64,000 bases of DNA from Ancylobacter sp. SL191 (lineage in GTDB: Bacteria; Pseudomonadota; Alphaproteobacteria; Rhizobiales; Xanthobacteraceae). The notes beneath the pieces are model-generated. The model searched no databases. It saw only the letters and a program-made list of their open reading frames with translations, and had not been told where the DNA came from. The stretch lies in contig NZ_CP113056.1 in the NCBI RefSeq assembly GCF_026625645.1, positions 3,633,001 through 3,697,000 of the forward strand, in the 5' to 3' direction. The position numbers and the translations under genes were made by a program. Shown here piece after piece: positions 8,010 to 16,511 of the stretch; within the stretch, counting starts at the first letter, position 1, and each line of letters starts with the position of its first letter.

Positions 8010-9532
8010 CCGGCGGCGCCGGAGACGCGGCGCCGGTGCTCGAACTCGTCGGCGTGCGCAAGAGCTACGGACCGATCGAGATCCTGCACGGCATCGACTT
8101 CGCCCTGCGCGCGGGCGAGGTCCACGCGCTGATCGGCGAGAATGGCGCGGGCAAATCGACCATCATGAAGATTCTCGGCGGATTCATACCGCCGAGCGCG
8201 GGCGAGGTGCGCCTTGATGGCCGCCCTGCCCCCTATGTGAGCGGCGCGCAGGCGGAAGCCGAGGGCGTCGTCGTCATCCATCAGGAGTTCAACCTCGCCC
8301 CGGACCTCACCGTGAGCGAGAACATCTGGCTCGGCCGGGAGATCGGCCGCCTGTTCCTCGACCACGCGGCGATGCGCCGGGAGACGCAGGCGCTGCTCGA
8401 CCAGCTCGACAGCACCATCCGGCCGGAGGCCCGCATCCGCGACCTGCCCGTCTCCGACCGGCAGATGGTGGAGATCGCCAAGGCGCTGGCCCGCAAGGCG
8501 CGCGTGCTCATCATGGACGAGCCCTCGGCGGTGCTGACCAGCCGCGAGGTCGACATCCTGTTCCGCCAGATCGACCGCCTGCGCGCGCAGGGCGTGGCGC
8601 TGCTCTACACCTCGCATCGCCTCGACGAGGTCTCGCGCCTCGCCGACCGCGTCACCGTGCTGCGCGACGGCGCGGTGGTCCGGCGCGCCATGCGCGGGGA
8701 ACTCAGCGAGGACGGCATGGCGACCGCCATGGTCGGCCGCGACCTTGAGGACATCTACCCCGCACGGCGCCACGAGATCGGCGCGGTCGTACTGGAGGTG
8801 CGTGGCCTCTCCGTCCCGCCCCTTGTCCACGACATCTCCTTCACCCTGCGGCGCGGCGAGGTGCTCGGCATTTCCGGCCTCGTCGGCTCCGGCCGCACCG
8901 AACTCGCGGAAGGACTGGTGGGCCTGCGCCCCGCCAGCGGCACCGTGCTGCGCCATGGCGAGCCCGTCGCCATCCCCTCGGTCCGCGACGCGGCCAGCCA
9001 CGGCCTCGCCTACCTCACCGAGGACCGCAAGGAGCGCGGGCTGCTGCTCGACAAGACGCTGCGCGAGAACCTCACCCTCGCCGATCTCGCCCGCTTCGGC
9101 ACGCCCTTCCTCTCGGAAGCGCGGGAAGAGGCCGCGCTGACCAAGGCCATCGCCGATTTCGACATCCGCGCCCCGCGCCGCGACCTGCGGGTGGGCAACC
9201 TCTCCGGCGGCAACCAGCAAAAGCTCCTGCTCGCCAAGACGCTGCTGTCGGACCCGGAGATCGTCATCATCGACGAGCCGACGCGCGGCATCGATGTCGG
9301 CACCAAGAGCCAGATCTACGCCTTCATCGACGCGCTGGCGCGGCAGGGGCGCAGCGTCATCGTCATCTCCTCGGACATGCCGGAAATCCTCGGCCTGTCG
9401 GACCGCGTGCTGGTGATGCGGCAGGGCCGCCTTGCCGGCGAACTCACTGGCGAACGCATCAGTGAGACCGCTATCGTCCGTCTGGTGATGGGCACATCCG
9501 AAGATCTCCGGGAGGAGCCCCTTCATGTCTGA
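8006..9532 (+). CDS. RbsA-like sugar ABC transporter ATP-binding protein (double ATPase)
   Basis: About 508 residues with two fused nucleotide-binding domains, as in RbsA/XylG. The first has Walker A GENGAGKST, an unusual signature (VSDRQMVEIAKAL) and Walker B VLIMDEPSAVL. The second has a degenerate Walker A (GLVGSGRTEL), LSGGNQQKLLLAKTL and IVIIDEPTRGIDVG. The GTG at 8006 overlaps the upstream stop as GTGA, and I prefer it; an in-frame GTG at 7994 would add four residues. It powers the permease that follows and overlaps it by 8 bases. Confidence 0.93.
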   Translation: MTGGAGDAAPVLELVGVRKSYGPIEILHGIDFALRAGEVHALIGENGAGKSTIMKILGGFIPPSAGEVRLDGRPAPYVSGAQAEAEGVVVIHQEFNLAPDLTVSENIWLGREIGRLFLDHAAMRRETQALLDQLDSTIRPEARIRDLPVSDRQMVEIAKALARKARVLIMDEPSAVLTSREVDILFRQIDRLRAQGVALLYTSHRLDEVSRLADRVTVLRDGAVVRRAMRGELSEDGMATAMVGRDLEDIYPARRHEIGAVVLEVRGLSVPPLVHDISFTLRRGEVLGISGLVGSGRTELAEGLVGLRPASGTVLRHGEPVAIPSVRDAASHGLAYLTEDRKERGLLLDKTLRENLTLADLARFGTPFLSEAREEAALTKAIADFDIRAPRRDLRVGNLSGGNQQKLLLAKTLLSDPEIVIIDEPTRGIDVGTKSQIYAFIDALARQGRSVIVISSDMPEILGLSDRVLVMRQGRLAGELTGERISETAIVRLVMGTSEDLREEPLHV

Positions 9533-10520
9533 TGCCGCCGCGCGCCCCGCCCCGGCTTTGCGCCTGCCGAGCCTTTCCGCCCTCGGCCCGCTGCTGGCGC
9601 TGATCCTGCTGGTGCTGCTGGGCGCGTTCCTGAACGACAATTTCCTGTCGGCCGGCAACATCACCAATGTGCTCGCCCGCTCCGCCTTCATCGGCATGAT
9701 CGCGGTGGGCATGACCTTCGTGATCACCTCCGGCGGGCTCGACCTGTCGGTCGGCTCCATGGCCGCCTTCATCGCCGGGGTGATGATCCTCGCCATGAAC
9801 GCCCTGTTGCCCGCCATGGGCGTCGGCGTACCGCTCATCCTTGTCGGCATGGGCGTGGCGCTCGCCGTCGGCCTGCTGGCGGGGCTCGGCAACGGATTGC
9901 TGGTGACGCGCGCCGGCATCGAACCCTTCATCGTCACGCTCGGCACCATGGGCATCTTCCGCTCGCTGGTGACCTGGCTCGCCGATGGCGGCACGATCAG
10001 CCTGGATTTCGCGGTGCGCCAGCTTTACCGGCCGGTCTATTATTCCGGCCTGTTCGGCATCGCCTGGCCGATCCTGGTCTTCGCCGCCGTCGCCATCGCC
10101 GGGCAGGTGGCGATGCGCCATACGCGCTTCGGGCGCTATTGCGAGGCCATCGGCTCGAACGACAAGGTGGCGCTCTATTCGGCGGTGAATGTCGAGCGCA
10201 TCCGCCTCGTCACCTATGTGCTGCTCGGCCTGCTCGTGGGTCTTGCCACCATCATGTATGTGCCGCGCCTCGGCTCGGCCTCGGGCTCCACGGGCATGTT
10301 GTGGGAGCTGGAGGCCATCGCCGCCGTCATCATCGGCGGCACGGCGCTGAAGGGCGGCTATGGCCGGGTCTGGGGCACGGTCGTTGGCGTGCTCATCCTC
10401 AGCCTCATCGACAACATCCTGAACCTTGCCGACCTGGTGTCGCCCTATCTCAACGGCGCGATCCAGGGCGTCATCATCGTCCTCGCTGTCGTGCTGCAGC
10501 GGGGCAAATCATCCGCCTGA
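9525..10520 (+). CDS. RbsC-like sugar ABC transporter permease
   Basis: A 331-residue inner-membrane protein with roughly eight to ten hydrophobic segments and the family stretch VITSGGLDLSVGSMAAF near residues 68-84, followed later by AIGGN-like AIGSNDKVALYSAVNV. Length matches RbsC-type permeases, which work as a homodimer with one double ATPase. The ATG at 9525 follows GGGAGGAG and overlaps the ATPase gene by 8 bases. It belongs to the LacI-controlled operon and should move a pentose- or hexose-like sugar inward. Confidence 0.92.
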   Translation: MSDAAARPAPALRLPSLSALGPLLALILLVLLGAFLNDNFLSAGNITNVLARSAFIGMIAVGMTFVITSGGLDLSVGSMAAFIAGVMILAMNALLPAMGVGVPLILVGMGVALAVGLLAGLGNGLLVTRAGIEPFIVTLGTMGIFRSLVTWLADGGTISLDFAVRQLYRPVYYSGLFGIAWPILVFAAVAIAGQVAMRHTRFGRYCEAIGSNDKVALYSAVNVERIRLVTYVLLGLLVGLATIMYVPRLGSASGSTGMLWELEAIAAVIIGGTALKGGYGRVWGTVVGVLILSLIDNILNLADLVSPYLNGAIQGVIIVLAVVLQRGKSSA

Positions 10521-10547
10521 GAGCGGAAAAAACGGGAGGAGACAACA

Positions 10548-11513
10548 ATGGAACGCAGGACATTCCTCACCACGGGCGCCATCGCCGCCGCGGCCGCCAC
10601 CGCCGGCCTTGCCACGCCCGCCGCCGCGCAGGGCAAGAAGGCGGTGATCGGCGTCTCGATCCCCTCGGCCACGCACGGCTTCATGGGCGGGCTGAACTGG
10701 CACGCGCAGGAAACCATCAAGCGGCTGAAGGCGACCTACCCGAACCTTGACTTCGTGCTCGCCACCGCCGGCGCCGTGGGCAAGCAGGTGAACGACATCG
10801 AGGACATGATGGCCACCCGCAACATCGACGCGCTGGTGGTGCTGCCCTTCGAATCCGAGCCGCTGACCAGCCCAGTGAAGGCGGTGAAGGACGCCGGCAA
10901 ATGGGTCACCGTGGTTGATCGCGGCCTTGCCCAGGCCGGCATTGAGGATCTCTATGTCGCCGGCGACAACACCGCCTTCGGCCGCGTGGCCGGCGAGTAT
11001 TTCAAGGCGAACCTCAAGCCCGGCGCCAGGATCGTCGTGCTGCGCGGCATCCCGACCACGCTCGACAATGAGCGCGTCGATGCCTTCACCGCCGCCATCA
11101 AGGGCTCGGGCATCGAGATCCTGGACATGCAGCACGGCAACTGGAACCGCGACAAGGCGTTTTCGGTGATGCAGGACTACCTGTCCAAGCACAAGAAGAT
11201 CGACGCGGTCTGGGCGGCCGATGACGACATGGCCATCGGCGTGCTGGAGGCGATCTCGCAGGCCGGGCGGCAGAAAGAGATGTGGATTGTCGGCGGCGCC
11301 GGCATGAAGGAGATCATCAAGCGGATCATGGACAAGGATCCCCAGCTCCCCGCCGACGTCACCTACCCGCCGGCGCTCATCTCCAGCGCGCTGGAGATCA
11401 CCGCGCTGCGCTTCGTCTCCGACACCCCGGTCTATGGCCGCTTCATCATCGGCTCGACGCTCATAACCCCCGCCAACGCCGCGCAGTTCTACTTCCCGAA
11501 CAGCCCGTTCTGA
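10548..11513 (+). CDS. RbsB-like periplasmic sugar-binding protein
   Basis: A 321-residue secreted binding protein of the ribose/galactose family (type 1 periplasmic binding fold). The signal region starts MERRTFLTTGA, a twin-arginine-like motif, and ends at about AAA-QG, so export by Tat is possible. The mature protein starts KKAVIGVSIPSATHGF, and WAADDDMAIGVLEAI is the family's C-terminal lobe motif. It follows the permease by 27 bases with its own GGGAGGAG ribosome site. Placing the binding protein last is an operon order also seen in other Rhizobiales sugar systems. Confidence 0.9.
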   Translation: MERRTFLTTGAIAAAAATAGLATPAAAQGKKAVIGVSIPSATHGFMGGLNWHAQETIKRLKATYPNLDFVLATAGAVGKQVNDIEDMMATRNIDALVVLPFESEPLTSPVKAVKDAGKWVTVVDRGLAQAGIEDLYVAGDNTAFGRVAGEYFKANLKPGARIVVLRGIPTTLDNERVDAFTAAIKGSGIEILDMQHGNWNRDKAFSVMQDYLSKHKKIDAVWAADDDMAIGVLEAISQAGRQKEMWIVGGAGMKEIIKRIMDKDPQLPADVTYPPALISSALEITALRFVSDTPVYGRFIIGSTLITPANAAQFYFPNSPF

Positions 11514-11651
11514 GCGGGCACCCGAACCCCAACGCCGCGGCCGCTTGCGAGGAGACAGCGGTCGTGGCGTCTCTTCCTGACCACATCGCCCTTGGCGCGA
11601 AGGTGCGCTAGGACCGCATCGTCAATGTCGACGTGACGCGGGAGAGTCGGG

Positions 11652-12893
11652 ATGGAAACGGCCACGGACACCGAAACGGTCGGCTCGCCGGCCCTCAGCG
11701 GCATTCGCGTGCTGGATCTCTCGCGCGTGCTGGCGGGGCCGTGGGCGACGCAGGCGCTGGGCGATCTCGGCGCCGAGGTCATCAAGATCGAGAAGCCCGG
11801 CAGCGGCGACGATACGCGCGGCTGGGGCCCGCCCTGGCTCGCCGATGGCGACGGCAACCCGACCCGCGAGAGCGCCTACTTCCTCTGCGCCAACCGCTCG
11901 AAACGCTCCGTCACCATCGACATGGCGCAGCCGGACGGGCAGGCGCTGATCCGGCGCCTTGCCGCCGCGAGCGATGTGGTGGTGGAGAATTTCAAGGTCG
12001 GCGGGCTCACGCGCTACGGCCTCGACTATGCGAGCCTCGCCGCGCTCAACCCGCGCCTTGTCTACTGCTCGATCACCGGCTTCGGGCAGGACGGGCCGGA
12101 AGCGGGGCGGGCGGGCTATGACTTCATGATCCAGGGCATGGCGGGGCTGATGTCGGTGACCGGCAGCCCGCAGGACGAGCCGCAGAAGGTCGGCGTCGCG
12201 CTGATCGACGTGCTGACCGGCCTCAACGCCACCATCGCCATCCTCGCCGCGCTCCAGCAGCGCGCACGCACCGGGCGCGGCCAGCATATCGACATGGCGC
12301 TGTTCGATGTCGCCATGGCGAGCCTCGCCAATCAGGCGCTGAACTTCCTTGTCGGCGGTTCGTCCCCGCGCCGACTTGGCAATGCCCACCCCAATATCGT
12401 GCCCTATCAGGCGTTCGAGACGGCGGATGGCCATCTCATCCTCGCCATCGGCAATGACGCGCAGTTCGCCCGCTTCTGCCGGCTGGCGGAACTGCCGGAA
12501 CTGGCCGGCGATGAGCGCTATGCCACCAATGCCGGGCGCGTGGCGCATCGCGACAGCCTGATCCCGGTCGTCGCGCAGGCGCTGAAGCGGCAGACCACGG
12601 CGGAGTGGCTGGCGATGCTCGACGCTGCCGGCATTCCGGCCGGGCCGATCAACACCATCGCCCAGGCCTTCGCCGAGCCGCAGGCGCTGGCGCGCGGGCT
12701 CGCTCTGTCGATCCCGCACGCGCTGGGCGGCATGGCGGCGGGGGTGCGCTCGCCCTTGCGGCTCGCCGACTCGCCGATGGACGCCCCGCTGCCGCCTCCC
12801 CTGCTCGGGCAGCATACGGATGAGGTGCTGGCCGATCTGCTGGGGATCGACGCCAGCGAGCGGGCGCGGCTGCGCGCGGCCGGCGCCATCTAG
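11652..12893 (+). CDS. CaiB/BaiF-family (class III) CoA-transferase
   Basis: A 413-residue cytoplasmic protein with the class III CoA-transferase opening VLDLSRVLAGPWATQ, followed by LGAEVIKIEKPGSGDDTRGW and the YDFMIQGMAGLM region where the family's catalytic Asp resides (the Asp after GY). These enzymes move CoA between carboxylic acids. It begins 138 bases after the sugar-binding protein gene, so it may be a separate transcription unit. No acyl-CoA dehydrogenase or hydratase is adjacent, so donor and acceptor cannot be inferred. The nearest convergent neighbour is a DoxX gene 6 bases away. Confidence 0.88.
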   Translation: METATDTETVGSPALSGIRVLDLSRVLAGPWATQALGDLGAEVIKIEKPGSGDDTRGWGPPWLADGDGNPTRESAYFLCANRSKRSVTIDMAQPDGQALIRRLAAASDVVVENFKVGGLTRYGLDYASLAALNPRLVYCSITGFGQDGPEAGRAGYDFMIQGMAGLMSVTGSPQDEPQKVGVALIDVLTGLNATIAILAALQQRARTGRGQHIDMALFDVAMASLANQALNFLVGGSSPRRLGNAHPNIVPYQAFETADGHLILAIGNDAQFARFCRLAELPELAGDERYATNAGRVAHRDSLIPVVAQALKRQTTAEWLAMLDAAGIPAGPINTIAQAFAEPQALARGLALSIPHALGGMAAGVRSPLRLADSPMDAPLPPPLLGQHTDEVLADLLGIDASERARLRAAGAI

Positions 12894-12899
12894 CGGAAT

Positions 12900-13394
12900 T
12901 CAGGCGGCAAACGGCCAGCCCGTGGCGCCGCCGGCGAACAGCGACCACCAAATGATGAGCGGCTGGAACGGCAGGCGCACCCAATAGTACAAGCGCGCGC
13001 CCGGCAGTCCGTCCACCGCCAGCCCCGCGACGGCGTTGCGGATGTTCGCCGGGAAGACGCAGGCGAAATAGAGCGCGAGCATCCAGCCGGCGAGAAGCCG
13101 GGTCGGCGGCAGGAGCAACCCGACCGCGCCGGCGATTTCGCACAGACCCGTAAAGGCGATGACGAAATCCGGCCAAGGCACCAGATCGGGCAGCATCGCC
13201 CGGTAGCGCTCCGGCGTGCGCAGATGATCGACCGCGGCGAAAACCAGCCCGAAAGCCAGCCCCCACGCCATGGCGAGCGGCACATCAGCGGCCGGCAGCA
13301 CTAGCGTCTGGACGAGATAGGCAAGCCCACTGGCGAGACCGACAAGGACGAAGAACAGCACGGCAGCCACGCGGCAAAAGGATGAGGCAGGCAT
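12900..13394 (-). CDS. DoxX-family membrane protein
   Basis: A 164-residue protein with four predicted membrane segments. The stretch FTGLCEIAGAVGLLLPPTR and the following hydrophobic helix are typical of small DoxX/DoxX-like quinone-associated membrane proteins of uncertain function. It has its own divergent promoter region shared with the PQQ dehydrogenase gene. The start ATG at 13394 lies just downstream of a clear inverted repeat, suggesting regulation. A role in respiratory or redox metabolism is only a family-level suggestion. Confidence 0.75.
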   Translation of the reverse strand: MPASSFCRVAAVLFFVLVGLASGLAYLVQTLVLPAADVPLAMAWGLAFGLVFAAVDHLRTPERYRAMLPDLVPWPDFVIAFTGLCEIAGAVGLLLPPTRLLAGWMLALYFACVFPANIRNAVAGLAVDGLPGARLYYWVRLPFQPLIIWWSLFAGGATGWPFAA

Positions 13395-13406
13395 GAGTGG
13401 CGCCGA

Positions 13407-13425
13407 ATGTTAATAGTGTCAACAT
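13407..13425. promoter_or_regulatory. Inverted repeat upstream of the DoxX gene
   Basis: ATGTT-N9-AACAT lies 13-31 bases upstream of the DoxX start and within the divergent region toward the PQQ dehydrogenase. The symmetry and the AT-rich patch in otherwise GC-rich DNA suit a repressor site. The binding protein is unknown. Confidence 0.4.
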
Positions 13426-13547
13426 CGCCCGCCGCCTCATGACGGAAACGCCGCCCGCTTCCCCAGCGCGATCTTGCCGGCCGGGTGGGCGGGCGTGTTA
13501 TCGAAGCGGGGGCGCGGCTCACGCGCCATCGGCAAGGGGAGCCGGGC

Positions 13548-15374
13548 ATGACAGCATCCGGGACGCTTCGGGGTAGGCTCGCCGCGCTTGCGATGGGGCT
13601 CGCGCTGTTGGCCGGGGGCCACGCTCGCGCCAATGACGATGTGCTCGCCCGCAGCGCCGACCCCACCATGCAGGTGCTGCAGACGCTCGACTACGCCAAT
13701 ACGCGCTATTCCCGCCTCGACCAGATCACCACCGCCAATGTCGGGCAGCTCCGCGTCGCCTGGACCTTCTCCACCGGCGTGCTGCGCGGCCATGAGGGTA
13801 GCCCGCTGGTGGTGGACGGGGTGATGTATGTCCACACGCCCTTCCCGAACATCGTCTACGCGCTCGATCTCGACCAAGACGGCCGTATCCTGTGGCGCTA
13901 CGAGCCGCAGCAGACGCGCGACGTTGCCGGCATCATGTGCTGCGACCTGGTCAATCGCGGCCTCGCCTATGCGGACGGGATGGTGGTCCTCGCGCAGGCC
14001 GACACCACCGTCGTCGCGCTCGACGCGAAAACCGGCGCGGTGCGCTGGAACGTGGCCGATGGCGATCCCAAGCACGGCGAATCCAACACCGCCACGGTGA
14101 TGCCGGTGAAGGACAAGCTGATCGTCGGCATTGCCGGGGCGGAGTTCGGTGCGCGCGGGCACATCACCGCCTATGCGCTGAAGGACGGCGCCCGGCTCTG
14201 GCGGGCCTATTCCACCGGCCCGGATGCCGAAATGCTGGTGGACCCGGACAAGACCACCGAACTCGGCAAGCCGGTCGGGCCGGATTCCTCGCTGAAAAGC
14301 TGGGAGGGCGAGCAATGGACCCTCGGCGGCGGCGCGCCCTGGGGCTGGTTCTCCTATGATCCCCGGCTGAACCTCATCTATTACGGCACCGCCAATCCTG
14401 GCACCTGGAACCCCACCCAGCGGCCGGGCGACAATCGCTGGGCCTCCGCCATCTTCGCCCGCGACGCCGATACCGGCGTGGCGCGCTGGGTCTACCAGAT
14501 GACCCCGCATGACGAATGGGACTATGACGGCGTCAACGAGATGATCATGACCGATCAGGCCGTGGACGGCAGTCCCCGGCCGCTGCTCACCCATTTCGAC
14601 CGCAACGGCTTCGCCTACACGCTCGACCGCGCCACCGGCGAATTGCTGGTCGCCGCGCCCTTCGCGGAAGGGGTGAACTGGGCACGCGGCATCGACATGG
14701 ACAGAGCGAGCCCGACCTATGGAAGGCCGATCCGCGACCCGCGCTATGGCACGGAAGCCGAGGGCGAGGACGTCACCTATTCCGGCATCTGCCCGGCCGC
14801 CATCGGCGCCAAGAACCAGCAGCCGGCGGCCTATTCGCCGGTCACCGGCCTGTTCTATGTGCCGGGCACCCAGCTCTGCATGGATTACGAGCCGTTCCAT
14901 GTCGATTACGCCGCCGGCCAGCCTTATGTCGGGGCGACGCTGACCATGTACCCGCCGCCGGGCGCGGAAGGCCGCACCGGCCGCTTCATCGCCTGGGACA
15001 ATCTGAAGGGCCGCGTGGTCTGGCAGGTGCCGGAACGCTTCTCCGTCTGGTCCGGCGCGCTCGCCACCGCTGGCGGGCTGGTGTTCTACGGCACGCTGGA
15101 AGGCTATCTGAAGGCCGTGGATGCCGCGACGGGGCGGGAACTCTACCGCTTCAAGACGCCCTCCGGCATCGTCGGCAATGTGATGACCTATCAGCATCGC
15201 GGCCGGCAATATGTGGCGGTGCTCTCCGGCGTCGGCGGCTGGGCCGGCATCGGCCTCGCCGCCGGGCTGACCGATCCCAATGCCGGCTCTGGCGCCAAGG
15301 ACGCCTATGCGGCGCTCTCCAGCTACACCGCGCTGGGCGGCCAGCTCACCGTCTTCGCCCTGCCGGACCGCTGA
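13548..15374 (+). CDS. PQQ-dependent alcohol dehydrogenase, lanthanide (XoxF/ExaF-like) type
   Basis: A 608-residue periplasmic quinoprotein with a signal peptide ending about AHARA-ND. It shows the eight-bladed propeller repeats of methanol/ethanol dehydrogenases. The vicinal disulphide Cys131-Cys132 (IMCCDL) stacks on PQQ in this family. In [13 protein letters not shown] the catalytic Asp is residue 325, and a second Asp at 327 replaces the Ala of calcium-type MxaF; that Asp-x-Asp pair marks lanthanide-dependent enzymes. [11 protein letters not shown] is also conserved. The ATG at 13548 has AAGGGGAG before it. No cytochrome xoxG or xoxJ homologue is adjacent, so its electron acceptor must be encoded elsewhere. 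Alcohol substrate not known. Confidence 0.9.
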   Translation: MTASGTLRGRLAALAMGLALLAGGHARANDDVLARSADPTMQVLQTLDYANTRYSRLDQITTANVGQLRVAWTFSTGVLRGHEGSPLVVDGVMYVHTPFPNIVYALDLDQDGRILWRYEPQQTRDVAGIMCCDLVNRGLAYADGMVVLAQADTTVVALDAKTGAVRWNVADGDPKHGESNTATVMPVKDKLIVGIAGAEFGARGHITAYALKDGARLWRAYSTGPDAEMLVDPDKTTELGKPVGPDSSLKSWEGEQWTLGGGAPWGWFSYDPRLNLIYYGTANPGTWNPTQRPGDNRWASAIFARDADTGVARWVYQMTPHDEWDYDGVNEMIMTDQAVDGSPRPLLTHFDRNGFAYTLDRATGELLVAAPFAEGVNWARGIDMDRASPTYGRPIRDPRYGTEAEGEDVTYSGICPAAIGAKNQQPAAYSPVTGLFYVPGTQLCMDYEPFHVDYAAGQPYVGATLTMYPPPGAEGRTGRFIAWDNLKGRVVWQVPERFSVWSGALATAGGLVFYGTLEGYLKAVDAATGRELYRFKTPSGIVGNVMTYQHRGRQYVAVLSGVGGWAGIGLAAGLTDPNAGSGAKDAYAALSSYTALGGQLTVFALPDR

Positions 15375-15421
15375 GCAACGGCGAATCGCGGCCAGAGACC
15401 TTCAGACACGGCATAATGAAC

Positions 15422-15446
15422 GGGGCGGCGCAGGCGGCGCCTCCCC
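15422..15446. terminator. GC hairpin after the PQQ dehydrogenase gene
   Basis: GGGG-C-GGCGC, a five-base loop, then GCGCC-T-CCCC makes a ten-position stem with one mismatch, 47 bases after the dehydrogenase stop. There is no T run, so it may terminate weakly or only stabilise the mRNA end. Confidence 0.45.
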
Positions 15447-15460
15447 GGCCGATGCTCTTG

Positions 15461-15473
15461 CGTTACGGTAACG
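15461..15473. promoter_or_regulatory. Palindrome upstream of the osmoprotectant operon
   Basis: CGTTAC-G-GTAACG is a perfect inverted repeat, followed at once by a further ATAACG half-site. It lies about 115 bases before the first gene of the osmoprotectant transporter and could be an operator. No regulator is adjacent. Confidence 0.35.
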
Positions 15474-15587
15474 ATAACGCCTCTCAGGCCGTACAATGTC
15501 GCGTAGGCTGTGGGAACAGCGGCTCGACTCTACCGTTGAGGGACGATGGGGACGCGCGGGATGACGACGCGCATGAGGGAATCGACA

Positions 15588-16511
15588 ATGAGCATCAGCC
15601 GTGTTCTCGCCGTCGCCGCGCTGGCGACCGGCCTTGGCCTTGGCGCCGTGGCCCCGCTCCGCGCCGCCGACACGATCACCGTCGCCTCCAAGATCGACAC
15701 CGAGGGCGCGGTCCTCGGCAACATCATCGCCCTGCTGCTGGAACAGGGCGGCCTGCCGGTGAAGGAGCGCCTCTCGCTCGGCCCGACCAAGATCGTGCGC
15801 ACCGCGCTGATCCAGGGCGAGATCGACATCTACCCGGAATATACCGGCAATGCCGGCTTCTTCTTCAATATCGACGCGGACCCAGCCTGGAAGAAGGCGG
15901 ACACCGCCTATGCCAAGGCCAAGGAACTGGACGCCGCCAACAAGCTGGTCTGGCTGCAACCCGCCCCGGCGAACAACACCTGGGCGATCGCCGTGCGGGG
16001 CGACGTGGCGCAGGCGAACAAGCTGGCGACGCTTGACGATTTCGGCAAGTGGGTCGCCGGGGGCGGCAAGGTGAAGCTCGCCGGCTCCGCCGAGTTCGTC
16101 GAGAGCGCGGCCGCGCTTCCCGCCTTCCAGACCGCCTATGGCTTCACGCTGAAGCCTGACCAGCTTCTGGTGCTCTCCGGCGGTGACACCGCCGCCACCA
16201 TCAAGGCGGCGGCGGAGGGCACGTCGGGGGTCAACGCGGCCATGGTCTATGGCACGGATGGCGGCATCGCGGCGCTGGGCCTCAAGGTGCTCACCGACAC
16301 CAAGGGCGTGCAGGCGGTCTATGAACCGGCCCCCGTGGTGCGCGCGGCGACGCTGGAGAAATATCCGCAGATTGCCACCCTCCTCGCCCCGGCCTTCGCG
16401 ACGCTGAACCTTGAGACGCTGCAGGCGCTGAACGCCAAGGTGCAGATTGAGGGGCAGGACGCGCGCACCGTGGCCAAAACCTATCTGACGGAGAAAGGCC
16501 TGCTGAAGTGA
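15588..16511 (+). CDS. yehZ: YehZ/OsmF-like osmoprotectant-binding protein
   Basis: A 307-residue periplasmic binding protein. The ATG at 15588 follows GAGGG and opens a signal peptide ending PLRAAD. The mature part (ITVASKIDTEGAVLGNI, then GEIDIYPEYTGNAGFFF) is the quaternary-amine-binding OpuAC/OsmF fold, where YPEYTG is conserved. It is the first of four tightly overlapping genes whose order (binding protein, large permease, ATPase, small permease) equals E. coli yehZYXW. It should bind betaine or a related compatible solute. The low-affinity, stationary-phase role known for E. coli OsmF is not shown here. Confidence 0.88.
   Translation: MSISRVLAVAALATGLGLGAVAPLRAADTITVASKIDTEGAVLGNIIALLLEQGGLPVKERLSLGPTKIVRTALIQGEIDIYPEYTGNAGFFFNIDADPAWKKADTAYAKAKELDAANKLVWLQPAPANNTWAIAVRGDVAQANKLATLDDFGKWVAGGGKVKLAGSAEFVESAAALPAFQTAYGFTLKPDQLLVLSGGDTAATIKAAAEGTSGVNAAMVYGTDGGIAALGLKVLTDTKGVQAVYEPAPVVRAATLEKYPQIATLLAPAFATLNLETLQALNAKVQIEGQDARTVAKTYLTEKGLLK

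Noticed and set aside
7916..9994. Long open frame (692 residues) antisense to the RbsA-like ATPase gene
   Set aside because: It mirrors a strong, well-matched ABC ATPase on the other strand, has no recognisable domain and no ribosome site. Long antisense frames are expected at this GC content.
13437..15209. 590-residue frame antisense to the PQQ dehydrogenase
   Set aside because: Shadow of a clear quinoprotein gene on the other strand.
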